Source: Sphingobacterium spiritivorum
GTDB lineage: Bacteria > Bacteroidota > Bacteroidia > Sphingobacteriales > Sphingobacteriaceae
Assembly: GCF_016724845.1 (NCBI RefSeq)
Contig: NZ_CP068082.1
Location: forward strand, 3,658,001 to 3,722,000
Direction: 5' to 3'
DNA: 64,000 nucleotides
The notes below the pieces were generated by a model. It saw only the letters and a program-made list of their open reading frames with translations, made no database searches and was not told the origin of the DNA. Made by a program: the position numbers and the translations under genes. Shown one piece after another: positions 26,402-36,667 of this stretch (positions are counted from its first letter, which is position 1; each line of letters starts with the position of its first letter).

Positions 26402-26776
26402 CGTTTATGATATATTATTTGCACCTGTTATACTTGATCGGACAAATAAATCTTTGGCTATATAACGGGTAGAATATAGTGGATATTATGTGTTAAATAC
26501 AATTTAACATAGTTTTTTGAACATAATATTGATTTTCAGAAGAATAAAAATAACAGTAGTTCTTTTGGTGTTAGCTACATGTTAAACTGCTGTTAATATT
26601 AGCTTTTTTAACTGGTATCAGGCTTCTTCAGAGTTTGGGTTTTGATTTTATTTATTATGTTTGAAAGAGATGCCTTAAAATATGAAAATATTCTCGTAAC
26701 ATAGATTTTACTTCGCGGATATGAATATACGATTGTATCTGCGGTTGGCAGCGGGCATTAAAGCAAATTATACACG
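26402..26776. other. Spacer with a second hairpin and no gene
   Basis: Contains an AT-rich dyad at about 26486-26518 (GTTAAAT/ATTTAAC) followed by six T, possibly a back-up terminator. Nothing else recognisable is seen before the XRE-cupin gene. Confidence 0.4.
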
Positions 26777-27358
26777 ATGAAAGACAACACCATATTCAAG
26801 ATAAGTTCAAGGATCAAAGAGATCCGTAAAGGAAAAGGAATTACTATACAGGATCTGGCAGACAGGGCAGGTGTGAGTAAAGGACTAATTTCTCAGGTGG
26901 AGAATAACCGTACTGTTCCTTCACTACTGGTTCTGATCAACATTATCGGTGCGCTGGAAATTGACCTTACAGAATTTTTTAAAGGATTTACATCTGATGG
27001 CGATTTAGGACCGGTCATTGTCCGTCGTAAAGAGCAGTATGAACCCTTTGAAAAAGAACATGCACTGGGATTTATGTACAGAAGGATCTTCACGACCTCA
27101 ATCGTCAATTCGACAATGGATATTGTGCTGCTGGAATTAGAACCCGATGCAAACCGTCCTATGGTCACTACAGAAGCTTTTGAATACAAGTACATTCTGG
27201 CAGGAGAGGTGGAGTATATTTTTGAAAATGAAATTATACACCTCAAAGAAGGAGATTCTATATTGTTTGACGGTAGACTTTCTCATTCTCCACGTAATTC
27301 AGGGACGCAGAAAGCAAGCATGTTGATCGTGTATTTTTTTGAACAGGATAAAGCCTGA
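26777..27358 (+). CDS. XRE-cupin transcriptional regulator
   Basis: A 193-residue two-domain regulator: a Cro/C1-type helix-turn-helix at about 10-66 (ITIQDLADRAGVSKGLISQVENNRTVPSLLVLINI) and a cupin barrel at about 105-188 (ANRPMVTTEAFEYKYILAGEVEYIFENEIIHLKEGDSILFDGRLSHSPRN). The cupin histidines and glutamate suggest a small-molecule sensor. The family controls metabolism of sugars, amino acids or polyamines. The gene stands alone with 350 bp or more of spacer on both sides, so the target is not evident. Confidence 0.88.
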   Translation: MKDNTIFKISSRIKEIRKGKGITIQDLADRAGVSKGLISQVENNRTVPSLLVLINIIGALEIDLTEFFKGFTSDGDLGPVIVRRKEQYEPFEKEHALGFMYRRIFTTSIVNSTMDIVLLELEPDANRPMVTTEAFEYKYILAGEVEYIFENEIIHLKEGDSILFDGRLSHSPRNSGTQKASMLIVYFFEQDKA

Positions 27359-27726
27359 TCTTTATACGGATATTAATATAGCTATTTATTATAATCACGC
27401 TGCCAGGAATCTGGTTGCTTTACCGCTATCCTACTCAATCAGAGCTAAGGCAGTGCTGTTAATACCTTTTTAATATATTGGCACGTATCTTAAAGGTGCA
27501 TTTGTCAGCCCGGACTTTGTTTTTCAACTTAACCTAAATTTCACTGATTCCTCAATATCAGCACTTCTTTTTAGTATAGGATTTAAGAAGATGAATTCTT
27601 TATTATAAATACCGCTAATCTTAAATTGTAAATTAATTACAATTAGTGTTGTTAATATGAAATATTTGTTTTTAATTTACATTTGTAGATTATTTACATT
27701 TTTTGATAATTAAAAACATTTTTTAT
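27359..27726. other. Non-coding spacer with a -7 element
   Basis: No coding frame is supported. A TACATTTG at 27679-27686 matches the -7 consensus about 40 bp upstream of the next gene and probably belongs to its promoter. Nothing else was recognised. Confidence 0.4.
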
Positions 27727-28800
27727 ATGAAACGATATTTAATAATTCTATTGATGTTCATAATAACTTCATTCGCTATGATCACTACTACAAATGCCCG
27801 TAATGTAACACTTAAGACCGGATACAGACTGTCCGAAAAGGAAATCAGAACCTATTTGGAGGAATTGGAAAAAGTAATAAGAATTCCGGATGGATACAGC
27901 TTCCACACAGTGAAAAATGTAAAATCAAATGATGTAGAGGCTTATTTGTTCCGATTTGAAAAACCGGAAAACAAAGGTCTTCAAGGAGAACATTTTTCAT
28001 TCCTTATTTCAAAAAAGGACAAACAGATTCTAGGGTTTAGTACGATGGATAAAAAATATTCAAATGTACACATGCTGTCTGAATCCGAGACAGAAAGAAT
28101 AGCTATGGAATTTTTATTCAAACTGGATAAAACGCTAGCCGCTAATCTGAAGAATCTATGGATTGAAAGACATGATGAAGTTATCCTTATCGATGGAGAA
28201 AAAACGGCAGTAGCCGGAATGAAATATAAATGTTATTATTCCGCTCAAAACGATTATTGCTGGGTGGTTGTCGGTTTTGACGGTTCCGTAATTACATATG
28301 AACGTAATATAAAATGGGATAACAGTAAAAATGCACGGATTACCGAAAAATGGTTACACGATGACAGGTTGATCCATACTTCTAGAGATACAATGACAGA
28401 TGAGCAGGTACTAAAGACGCTTGTGGAAGAAACATTTGCAAATGCAGCTTTGAATAAACTCAATGTGGAAGAAATGTCCAGAGGTTTTCATCCAGACTTT
28501 GCTATCCTTATAGCGAAGGACAACAGTCTTTTTCGTCTGCCTCTGCAGGACTGGATGAAAGTCGTAAAAGCGTATAAAAATACTCCGGATAAAAGGAAAT
28601 CTGGAATCAGAAATCTGGATTATGCTATTGAAATAATGGAAGTTACAGGAAATGCGGCGATAGTGAAAACACAGTTTTTTCGGGATAAAAAATTGATTAT
28701 TACAGACTATCTGTCCTATATAAAATATCATGATGGCTGGAAAGCTGTTGCTAAAGTATCGAACGAACATATTGTAAATCCGTTACAGCTAGATTTATAA
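27727..28800 (+). CDS. Exported protein with a C-terminal lumazine-binding-like (NTF2-fold) domain
   Basis: A 357-residue secreted protein from the ATG at 27727 (signal peptide MKRYLIILLMFIITSFAMITTTNA). The N-terminal half (about 30-215) holds segments such as VEAYLFRFEKPENKG and YCWVVVGFDGSVITYERNIKW, reminiscent of YcdB/PepSY-type repeats. The C-terminal 120 residues (MSRGFHPDFAILIAKDNSLFRLPLQDWMK, AIVKTQFFRDKKLIITDYLSYIKYHDGWKAVAK) match the putative lumazine-binding, NTF2-like fold. The function is unknown. A terminator-like hairpin follows about 40 bp later. Confidence 0.65.
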   Translation: MKRYLIILLMFIITSFAMITTTNARNVTLKTGYRLSEKEIRTYLEELEKVIRIPDGYSFHTVKNVKSNDVEAYLFRFEKPENKGLQGEHFSFLISKKDKQILGFSTMDKKYSNVHMLSESETERIAMEFLFKLDKTLAANLKNLWIERHDEVILIDGEKTAVAGMKYKCYYSAQNDYCWVVVGFDGSVITYERNIKWDNSKNARITEKWLHDDRLIHTSRDTMTDEQVLKTLVEETFANAALNKLNVEEMSRGFHPDFAILIAKDNSLFRLPLQDWMKVVKAYKNTPDKRKSGIRNLDYAIEIMEVTGNAAIVKTQFFRDKKLIITDYLSYIKYHDGWKAVAKVSNEHIVNPLQLDL

Positions 28801-28835
28801 AGAGGCTGTAATATAAAAAATATGTAAGTTATAAA

Positions 28836-28870
28836 GGGCGGTTTGTGGTTTACGTAATCACACCGCTTTT
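28836..28870 (+). terminator. Probable terminator
   Basis: Imperfect stem AAGGGCGGTTTGTG / CACACCGCTTTTT with an 11-nt loop and T-run, 36 bp after the stop of the secreted NTF2-like protein. Confidence 0.6.
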
Positions 28871-29059
28871 TCTCTGAGAGTTCATAGCTTTATTTTTAAT
28901 ATAACGGATTGTAATCTGTTTTTTAGTAATTAATTAATATAAGGTAAAACCACTTAGCAATCCTTTTTTGTGATTTTATGCAATCCATGCTCTTATAAGC
29001 GATGGCCTATAATTATTTTGGAAAAATATTAATTTAACATTAGCTTAGCATTACAATTA

Positions 29060-29067
29060 TAACTTTG
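29060..29067 (+). promoter_or_regulatory. -7 element (TAACTTTG) of the ECF sigma gene
   Basis: A perfect TAnnTTTG match 61 bp upstream of the ATG at 29128. No TTTG box is found at the standard distance, so the -33 contact is weak or lacking. The rest of the 28871-29127 spacer shows nothing else recognisable. Confidence 0.45.
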
Positions 29068-29127
29068 TGCTGTGGATGATACAATAATTCACAGTTAAAA
29101 GAATACTTAAATTTGGGATGGAAAGTC

Positions 29128-29673
29128 ATGAATACGTGGTCCGATAAAGAATTGTTTGATGTAATTAAAAACAACAATACGCAAGCCTTTTCGATTTTGT
29201 TTGACAGGTACTCGGATATTCTTTTTCGTTTTATCCTGAAAAGAACACATTCTGTTACAGATACAGAAGATATTTTGCAGGAAGTATTTCTATCGTTATG
29301 GAACAGGCGTGCAAAAATCGAGGTAGGAGATTCCATATATCCATATCTGTTCAAAGCTGCACGTTACGAAGTAATAGACTGGATGGTCAAAAGTGAAAAA
29401 CGCATAAAGCATTTTGAGCGGTTGGAGGTCAAAGCAGAAAAAGATATAATCTGTCCGCACAATAGTGAGGAAAAACTAATGGCCAAAGAGCTGGCCAAAT
29501 TACTGGAAGATGAAGTCCAGAAGATGCCCGTCACTATGCGCTCTATATTTAACCTGAGCAGAGGAGAGGATATGTGTATAAAAGATATCGCCTGCCAATT
29601 GTCCATCTCAGAGCAAACAGTCAAAAACAATATTTCTCTGGCCATGTCACGTCTCAAAATCCTGGTCAAATAA
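29128..29673 (+). CDS. ECF-type RNA polymerase sigma factor
   Basis: A 181-residue sigma-70 factor with region 2 (AFSILFDRYSDILFRFILKRTHSVTDTEDILQEVFLSLWNRR) and region 4 (LPVTMRSIFNLSRGEDMCIKDIACQLSISEQTVKNNISLAMSRLK type pattern). I take the ATG at 29128 rather than the upstream TTG. The gene is followed by a FecR anti-sigma factor and a SusC with an N-terminal STN domain, the standard trans-envelope signalling chain of Bacteroidota uptake loci. It probably drives the downstream susC/D genes when the transported substrate is sensed. Confidence 0.93.
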   Translation: MNTWSDKELFDVIKNNNTQAFSILFDRYSDILFRFILKRTHSVTDTEDILQEVFLSLWNRRAKIEVGDSIYPYLFKAARYEVIDWMVKSEKRIKHFERLEVKAEKDIICPHNSEEKLMAKELAKLLEDEVQKMPVTMRSIFNLSRGEDMCIKDIACQLSISEQTVKNNISLAMSRLKILVK

Positions 29674-29736
29674 TTTTTTCAAATTTTTTCATTTTTCTTC
29701 GGTACTTTTTTCGGTTTAGTCAGGTTATATGGTTGT

Positions 29737-30834
29737 ATGAATGAAGACAACCTGAATAAGCAGGCTAAAAAATTATTACAGAAATATCTGAATGGTCAAT
29801 GTACTCCTGAAGAGGAGCAACAGGTGATGGAATGGTTCTATTCTTTTGAAGTAGAGGGGCCGGCAGTCCCTGAACAGGAAGATGTGCTCAAAAGATCCAA
29901 GTCGGCACTCCTGGATCAGATTCAGCTACAGGACGATAGGATAGTATCTCCCGGATTCTTCACATGGAAGCGTATGCTGATTGCTGCGGTTGCACTTATT
30001 GTTATGAGCGGAGTCTTAGGAATATACTGGAAAAACAACTCCTTGTCTGTAACTGCTGACCTGGCGGCTGTAATTCCGGACTCTACCGGGCAATACAAAA
30101 ATGATATTATGCCTGGTTCTTCCTATGCTGTTATTACCTATCCCAATGGTAAACGTGAGACCTCTGCGGATTCGCAGGCTGATCACAGCCTGTCTTCATC
30201 TGCCGAAAACGGTATGTTGTCAGTAGAGGTTCCCAATGCCGGAAAATATAAAGTGATTCTGAGTGATGGTACACATGTCTGGCTCAATTCTTCCTCAACA
30301 CTGACTTATCCGGCGACATTTGGTTCGGATCAGCGTATAGTGAAATTATCAGGAGAAGCCTATTTTGATGTTGCAAAGGATGCACACAGACCTTTCCGGA
30401 TAGAGCTGAACGGGTCAGTAATAGAAGTACTGGGTACCAGTTTTAATGTCAATGCCTATACCGAAGAAATCAGTACCTCACTTGTAGAAGGAAAGGTGAA
30501 GATCATTACCGGTCAAAAGGAAACTTTCTTATCTCCCGGAAATGAAGCACTTATAAAAGGCAGTCATGTAGCTGTTGCACCCGCAGATATTCAAAAAAAT
30601 ACAGCATGGCAGAGAGGTGAATTTTATTTTGACAGTGATAATCTGGAAGAGATTATCAACCAGGTGGCAAGATGGTACGATGTGGAAATTGTAAATGCGG
30701 ACTCTTTAACAGTAAACACTACGTATAAAGGTGCCATTAGCAGAGAGATGAAACTGTCAGAAGTACTGAATATACTGTCATCGGCCACGCAACGCAGATT
30801 TGAAATAGACGGACGTAGAGTCATCGTAAAATAA
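29737..30834 (+). CDS. FecR family anti-sigma factor
   Basis: A 365-residue inner membrane protein. The N-terminal about 80 residues face the cytoplasm and would hold the sigma factor, a transmembrane helix lies at about 87-106 (MLIAAVALIVMSGVLGIYW), then the periplasmic FecR domain (about 150-250: GTHVWLNSSSTLTYPATFGSDQRIVKLSGEAYFDV, TSFNVNAY) and a C-terminal DUF4974-type domain near 280-360. It senses the STN domain of the SusC encoded next, and relays the signal to the ECF factor 63 bp upstream. The gene layout is typical. Confidence 0.92.
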   Translation: MNEDNLNKQAKKLLQKYLNGQCTPEEEQQVMEWFYSFEVEGPAVPEQEDVLKRSKSALLDQIQLQDDRIVSPGFFTWKRMLIAAVALIVMSGVLGIYWKNNSLSVTADLAAVIPDSTGQYKNDIMPGSSYAVITYPNGKRETSADSQADHSLSSSAENGMLSVEVPNAGKYKVILSDGTHVWLNSSSTLTYPATFGSDQRIVKLSGEAYFDVAKDAHRPFRIELNGSVIEVLGTSFNVNAYTEEISTSLVEGKVKIITGQKETFLSPGNEALIKGSHVAVAPADIQKNTAWQRGEFYFDSDNLEEIINQVARWYDVEIVNADSLTVNTTYKGAISREMKLSEVLNILSSATQRRFEIDGRRVIVK

Positions 30835-31010
30835 TGAACGATAGTAATTATTAATCTAAACCACAAGAATATGAATCGAACCTGAGGTATCTGACTTAGT
30901 GCCTGAACAATAAAAAAAGGAGGTGTTGGAGCACCCCCTGTATTGAGAAAGGCAAATTTTAATTGAAATGTGAATTCTATTGATTTATTAACCTTTAACA
31001 ATTCAAAGTT

Positions 31011-34000
31011 ATGAATTTTTTTTCTCCATTAATAGAACAAGTTGACTGGAGAAGTCGATCAAATCCACTTGTTTTTAAAGTCCTACTAACTATGAAGTTA
31101 ATTTGTATTCTGGTACTGCTGTGTACAGTGGGAGCCAGAGCATCAGGATATGCGCAGGAAGTGAGTCTTTCTATGAAAAATGCAAAAATCGAAAATGTAC
31201 TTCAGGAGATATCCAAACAAACGAAGTTGCGTTTTTTTTATGATGAAAAATTACTCGAACGCGCAGGCCGCATTAATGTATTTGCTTCTGAATCGGATGT
31301 GCGGGTTGTTTTGGGCCGCGCACTAAAAGACCAGAATCTGGCAATTGAGATTCTAGGAGGCACTATTATTATCAAAGAAAGAAAAAAAACAGATAATGAA
31401 GTATCCGGAGTAGTCAGTGATTCTACCGGTGTCATGCGCGGAGTCACAGTATCTGTATTGGGTGTTGCAGGACTTTCAACCAAAACAGATGCCAACGGCA
31501 GGTACTCCATCCGGGTTCCTGAAAAAGGAATACTTCTATTTCGTTTTATAGGATACAAAGATCAGCAAGTCGTTGTAGGTAGCAAAAGTGAGATTAATGT
31601 GCGTATGGAAGCTGAAGAATCCCATCTGGAAGAAGTCATTGTAGTGGGATACGGTACACAGAGAAGAGTTAATCTTTCCGGAGCAGTGGATCAGATTGGT
31701 GAAAAGTTCTTAGACAGCCGCCCGATTACCAATGTAGGGACTGGCTTACAGGGGGCTATGGCCAATCTGAATATTACCCCTACAAGCGGGAGTGCAAACA
31801 GTTCCCCGCAGATCAATGTGAGAGGATATACTTCGCTTTCAGGAGGAGGTCCGCTGATTGTGATTGATGGGATACCTACTACCAATGACGAACTGAACCG
31901 GATGAATCCAATGGATATCGCTAGTGTAACCGTACTCAAAGATGCGGCATCTGCAGCGATTTATGGTAGCCGGGCTGCATTTGGAGTCGTATTGGTCACT
32001 ACCAAGAATGGAACAAGTACAGATATCAAGATTGCGGCAAACTCGATTTTTGCGGCAAAAGCAATCACCCGTTCGATAGAGGTTGAAGATAATCCCTATG
32101 AGGTAATGAAATACCGGAATCTGATGTCTGCACCCTGGTATAATCTATATGATGAGAAAATGCTGGCGTACGGGAAACAGGTAAGTGAAGATCCTTCCTT
32201 ACCTCGTGTGATCACAGATCCGCAGAATCCGAATGCCTATATCTATCTGGGTTCTACAGACTGGTTTAAGGAAGTGTATAAAGATGCTCAGCCTTCTTAT
32301 ACCAATAACATTAGTATATCGCAGAAAAATGAACGTTCGTCCTATTATATATCCGGCGAATATTTCAGACAGAACGGAATGCTCAGGATAAGTCCTGATA
32401 CCTATGACCGTTACAATTTCAGAGCCAAGGGAGATTATAAAATAACGGATTGGTTTACATTATCTAATAATACGACTTATACAAATACTAAGTACGATCA
32501 GCCGTCTGCAGTAGATCAGGGCTATCTGTACTGGCATAACGTAAATCGTCAGCCATCTCTGGATATGGTCTATAATCCTGACGGAACGTATACACAGACG
32601 GGAGTCAATATCATAGGAGCGGTTGCTGAAGGGGGGAGAAGTATCAAGCGTATAAATGATTTTCAGAGCAGCTTTGGTGCAAAGATAGATTTTATCAAAG
32701 GTGTCTGGAGCCTGAATGCAGATGCTACATTCAGAAGAGTATCCGGTAAAAGTAATTTCTATATGTTACCCCTGCAATTCAGTACAGGTCCTGGTATTGT
32801 CAATCGTCAGAATTTTAACAGCATTGCTTCCAATGGCAGCGAAGAGACACGTTATAATGTATATAACATCTATTCGCAATACCAGCAGACAATTAAGGAC
32901 CATTACTTTTCGGTCATGCTTGGCTTTAATCAGGAAGAGCGTATCTATGAATCTTTTTCTGCATCAAGAGATCAGTTAATTTCCAATTCACTTCCTAGTA
33001 TTGGACTGGCTACAGGTGAAAGACCCAATGTAGGAGCCTACGATTATGCCTGGGCAGTAAGAGGAGCATTCGCCAGATTAAACTATTCCTATAAGGATAA
33101 GTATATTCTGGAGTCCAATCTGCGATATGACGGAACATCCAGATTCCCTAAAAAGAACCGTTTTGCATTTAACCCATCCGTTTCCGGAGCATGGGTCGTT
33201 TCTCAGGAAAAATTCTTTGAACCCCTTAAAAAAACGGTTGATAACTTCAAGCTGAGGGCTTCGTACGGATCCTTGGCCAATCAGGATCTACGAGATAATT
33301 ATTATCCGTATATCGCTGAAATGCCAAAAGGAACAGGTGTAATCCTGGATGGCAAACGTCCTCCTATTGTAAACAGTCCTGGTCTGGTATCCTCTACACT
33401 TACCTGGGAGACGATTACACAATCCAATTTTGGTGTAGATATCGGTCTGTTCAATAATCAGTTTTTCGGATCCTTTGATATGTATCGCCGGTATACAAAA
33501 GATATGCTTACAGCAGGCCGTGTTTTACCTATCGTACTTGGAGTAGGTGTGCCTGTTGAGAATGCGGCAGATCTGATGACCAAAGGCTGGGAGCTGACGT
33601 TGGGCTATAATAAAGAATTTATGGTCGGACATAAGCCCCTTTCTTTCTCAGCACGATTTAATCTGGCTGATAGCAGAGCATTTATCGAAAAATACAATAA
33701 TCCTAAGAATAATCTGAATGATTACTACGTAGGACAGGAGATAGGTGAAATGTGGGGATTGACCACTTTAGGATTTTTTCAGTCTAAAGAAGAGATCGCC
33801 GCCCATGCTAATCAGTATGATGTAACTTCTTATCCCGGCACGCGCGGACTGGAGCCCGGCGATCTGAAATTTGCCGATATCAACGGCGATGGTAAAGTAA
33901 ACCGTGGAGACTGGACGCTTGCAAACCCCGGCGATTATAAGATCATTGGTAATTCCAGACAACGGTATACCTATGGTTTGGATTTGAGCTCGGCCTGGAA

Positions 34001-34454
34001 TGGAATTGACCTCCGTGTATTCCTTCAAGGAGTAGGCAAAAGAAATTATTATCCTTCCGGTGGAGATCATTACTTCTGGGGTATCTATGCTCAACCGTGG
34101 GCGAATCTGACAAAATTTAATATGGATCACTGGACCCCGGAAAATCCCAATGCTTACCTGCCCAGACCAAAATCTTATGTTGCTGAGCAAAGTGGAATCG
34201 AACTGGCAGCAACGCAGACCAAATACTTGCAGAATGCAGGATATCTGCGTGTTAAAAACATCACAGTAGGGTATACATTGCCCAAATATCTTACAGATAA
34301 ATGGGGTGTAGAGCGTGTACGCATATTCGGAAGTGGTGAAAATCTGTTTGAATTTACCAAACTAATGGATTATCTGGATCCGGAAATTGTAGGAGACAGA
34401 ACTGTTTATCCATTTCAGCGAACTTATTCTTTAGGCCTAAACTTTATTTTCTAA
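31011..34454 (+). CDS. SusC/RagA-family TonB-linked outer membrane transporter
   Basis: A 1147-residue SusC. The signal peptide ends near residue 48 (ASGYAQ). An STN domain follows (about 50-122), then a carboxypeptidase-regulatory-like domain (about 129-205, SGVVSDSTGVMRGVTVSVLG), a TonB box/plug starting at EVIVVGYGTQRRVNLSGAV (about 208-226), and a barrel ending in GLNFIF. The STN domain pairs with FecR upstream. The SusD-like lipoprotein follows after 7 bp. Together they import a bulky substrate across the outer membrane; gene context downstream suggests a phosphonate-bearing compound (inference). Confidence 0.95.
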   Translation: MNFFSPLIEQVDWRSRSNPLVFKVLLTMKLICILVLLCTVGARASGYAQEVSLSMKNAKIENVLQEISKQTKLRFFYDEKLLERAGRINVFASESDVRVVLGRALKDQNLAIEILGGTIIIKERKKTDNEVSGVVSDSTGVMRGVTVSVLGVAGLSTKTDANGRYSIRVPEKGILLFRFIGYKDQQVVVGSKSEINVRMEAEESHLEEVIVVGYGTQRRVNLSGAVDQIGEKFLDSRPITNVGTGLQGAMANLNITPTSGSANSSPQINVRGYTSLSGGGPLIVIDGIPTTNDELNRMNPMDIASVTVLKDAASAAIYGSRAAFGVVLVTTKNGTSTDIKIAANSIFAAKAITRSIEVEDNPYEVMKYRNLMSAPWYNLYDEKMLAYGKQVSEDPSLPRVITDPQNPNAYIYLGSTDWFKEVYKDAQPSYTNNISISQKNERSSYYISGEYFRQNGMLRISPDTYDRYNFRAKGDYKITDWFTLSNNTTYTNTKYDQPSAVDQGYLYWHNVNRQPSLDMVYNPDGTYTQTGVNIIGAVAEGGRSIKRINDFQSSFGAKIDFIKGVWSLNADATFRRVSGKSNFYMLPLQFSTGPGIVNRQNFNSIASNGSEETRYNVYNIYSQYQQTIKDHYFSVMLGFNQEERIYESFSASRDQLISNSLPSIGLATGERPNVGAYDYAWAVRGAFARLNYSYKDKYILESNLRYDGTSRFPKKNRFAFNPSVSGAWVVSQEKFFEPLKKTVDNFKLRASYGSLANQDLRDNYYPYIAEMPKGTGVILDGKRPPIVNSPGLVSSTLTWETITQSNFGVDIGLFNNQFFGSFDMYRRYTKDMLTAGRVLPIVLGVGVPVENAADLMTKGWELTLGYNKEFMVGHKPLSFSARFNLADSRAFIEKYNNPKNNLNDYYVGQEIGEMWGLTTLGFFQSKEEIAAHANQYDVTSYPGTRGLEPGDLKFADINGDGKVNRGDWTLANPGDYKIIGNSRQRYTYGLDLSSAWNGIDLRVFLQGVGKRNYYPSGGDHYFWGIYAQPWANLTKFNMDHWTPENPNAYLPRPKSYVAEQSGIELAATQTKYLQNAGYLRVKNITVGYTLPKYLTDKWGVERVRIFGSGENLFEFTKLMDYLDPEIVGDRTVYPFQRTYSLGLNFIF

Positions 34455-34461
34455 AAGGAGT

Positions 34462-36282
34462 ATGATCATGCAAAATATAATAAGAAAGATAATAGCCGGA
34501 GGCAGTTTGTTGGGAATACTGTCTCTGATGATTGGCTGTAATGATGATTTTATGGAGAGGTATCCGACTACATCTATTACACCTGAAGTGTTTTTTACCA
34601 GTATTACAGATTTAAAGACATATACAGATGGGTTTTACGGATATCTGGATGCGCCTATTGCGGATCTGGGTACTGACAACGTAGCACACTATAATTCGGG
34701 AAGCACAATTGACGAGATAATGAGAGGTGGAGTTACCCCTCAAAATGCAGCTGTCTGGAGCTGGAGCAGACTTCGGAATATCAACTTCTTTCTGGAAAAC
34801 TACGGACGTGTCAAAAATGCAAAAGCAGAAGATGTCAATCATTATGTTGGTGTAGCCAAATTTTTCAGAGCGCGTTTTTACATTGATAAAGTCAATACGT
34901 ATAATGATGTGCCCTGGTATGGAAATACTATGGGTACCGGCGATACCGAACTGCTCAATAAAAAGCAGGATAGCAGGGCACTGGTTGTAGATTCTATTAT
35001 GGCCGATCTGGAGTTTGCAGCAGCAAATATCAAACCTGACGGACATAAATCGACTGTTACCAGATGGGGAGCATTGGCTCAGTTGGCTCAGTTTGCTTTG
35101 CAGGAAGGAACATACCGGAAGTACCATGCCTATCTGGGTTTGAAAGATAGCTATAAGAAATTCCTGGAGAGAGCAGTGTCTGCATCTGAAAAGATAATAA
35201 ATGAAGGAGGATTTCAGATCAGTAAAACCGGAGGAGTAAACCGTGCCTACCGTGATCTTTTTATCAGTCAGAATTTGCAGGCCAATCCGGAGACAATTCT
35301 GTTTATCGATTATGATAAAGATCTGGGACGCCGACGTAATGCACACACGGTGCTGGACTACGAATGGGCTTTGAGTCAGACACTCATGGAAAGCTATCTG
35401 ATGAAGGACGGGAGCCGCTTTACAGACCAGCTTAATTATAAAACTAAAAACATTGATGAAGTATTTGTAAACAGAGATCCACGTCTGGAACAAACTTTTA
35501 TGAAACCCGGATTTCAGGCAGTAAATGCCACTGCTCCTCATCGTCTCAAGCCGACATTAGGCGGGTACAATCAAATAAAATTCTATCCGGAGGTAGCAGA
35601 TATGATAAGTTGGGAAGCTGCATATACAGATGCATTTGTATTCAGATATGCAGAAGTCCTGTTGATTTTTGCTGAAGCCAAGGCGGAATTGGGTATTTTA
35701 AATAATCAGGCTGATCTGGATAAGTCTGTCAATCAGCTCCGCGCCCGTGTAGGTATGCCGAATATGATTCTAAGTCAGGTGAGTGCTTCTATAGATCCCA
35801 AACAACAGGCTTATTACAGCAATGTAAATGAGGGTGATATAGGTCTGATATTAGAGATTCGCAGGGAAAGACGTGTGGAACTGGCCTGTGAAGGTCAGCG
35901 ATACAGAGATGTATTCAGATGGGAAGTAGGTGAGCGCTTTGCAGATCTGCAGCAGGGTATGTATGTAAAAGCATTGGGACCAATGGATGTTACAGGAGAT
36001 GGTAAAGTAGATATTGCTATACTGGAATCAGCCACCAGCACAGGTCCTATAAGTCATCTTACTGAGGCTGAATTAAAGAATATCACTTTGTACTATCTCA
36101 AAGATGCTAATGGTAATAATACCACTATATATCTGGAAAACGGAAACAGTGGCCATATCATGTTTACCATAGGAAGAGATAAAAAGAAAGAGTTTATTAA
36201 ACCGAAGTATTATTACTACCCGGTGGCGAATAGTCAGTTGGTGTTACAGGGAAGTAATCTGGTACAGACGCTGGGTTGGTAG
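34462..36282 (+). CDS. RagB/SusD-family surface lipoprotein
   Basis: A 606-residue nutrient-binding lipoprotein with lipobox MIGC followed by NDDFMERYPTTSITPEVFF, the usual SusD start. TPR-like helices lie at about 100-330 (WSRLRNINFFLENYGRV, VGVAKFFRARFYIDKVNTYNDVPWYGN), and the C-terminal SusD part contains LILEIRRERRVELACEGQRYRDVFRW. It lids the SusC barrel and selects the ligand. It ends the first transcription unit of this locus; a strong terminator lies about 110 bp downstream. Confidence 0.95.
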   Translation: MIMQNIIRKIIAGGSLLGILSLMIGCNDDFMERYPTTSITPEVFFTSITDLKTYTDGFYGYLDAPIADLGTDNVAHYNSGSTIDEIMRGGVTPQNAAVWSWSRLRNINFFLENYGRVKNAKAEDVNHYVGVAKFFRARFYIDKVNTYNDVPWYGNTMGTGDTELLNKKQDSRALVVDSIMADLEFAAANIKPDGHKSTVTRWGALAQLAQFALQEGTYRKYHAYLGLKDSYKKFLERAVSASEKIINEGGFQISKTGGVNRAYRDLFISQNLQANPETILFIDYDKDLGRRRNAHTVLDYEWALSQTLMESYLMKDGSRFTDQLNYKTKNIDEVFVNRDPRLEQTFMKPGFQAVNATAPHRLKPTLGGYNQIKFYPEVADMISWEAAYTDAFVFRYAEVLLIFAEAKAELGILNNQADLDKSVNQLRARVGMPNMILSQVSASIDPKQQAYYSNVNEGDIGLILEIRRERRVELACEGQRYRDVFRWEVGERFADLQQGMYVKALGPMDVTGDGKVDIAILESATSTGPISHLTEAELKNITLYYLKDANGNNTTIYLENGNSGHIMFTIGRDKKKEFIKPKYYYYPVANSQLVLQGSNLVQTLGW

Positions 36283-36391
36283 ATGTTCATTCAGGTCAGG
36301 AATTGATCCCGGATGAGTTTCGAATCAATTTCTGTCTCTTTTAGTAATATTTTAATTTTCTACGGCAAGGGTGTGATGACCTGTTTAGTTG

Positions 36392-36430
36392 ATGCATACT
36401 TATAACAGTTCTGTTATGAGTATGCATTTT
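36392..36430 (+). terminator. Terminator after the SusD gene
   Basis: A 17-bp stem with one mismatch (ATGCATACT-TATAACAG / CTGTTAT-AGTATGCAT), two-base loop, then T-run. It separates the SusC/D unit from the HAD/transporter/oxidoreductase unit. Confidence 0.85.
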
Positions 36431-36560
36431 TTATTTGATGTATGTTTAATTTAAGTAAACATTTGGGTTTTTGTAAAATCTTAAAATTTCATTTATGATA
36501 TTTTAAGTCTTTTAGAAGCGCTTTTGTTGATTCTAATTGTTTACAAATACTTAACAAAAG

Positions 36561-36595
36561 TTTGGTTTTTAAGTAATATTTGAATTTTACTTTTG
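36561..36595 (+). promoter_or_regulatory. Probable promoter of the phosphonatase-like operon
   Basis: TTTG at 36561-36564 and TACTTTTG at 36588-36595, with a 23-bp spacer that is somewhat longer than the 19-20 bp seen at other promoters here. It lies 72 bp upstream of the HAD gene start. Confidence 0.5.
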
Positions 36596-36667
36596 AAATG
36601 ACGCTAAACGCTTTTTAAAGAAACGTTGGCTGCATAGATCTAAAACAAATATTAATAAAAACAAAGA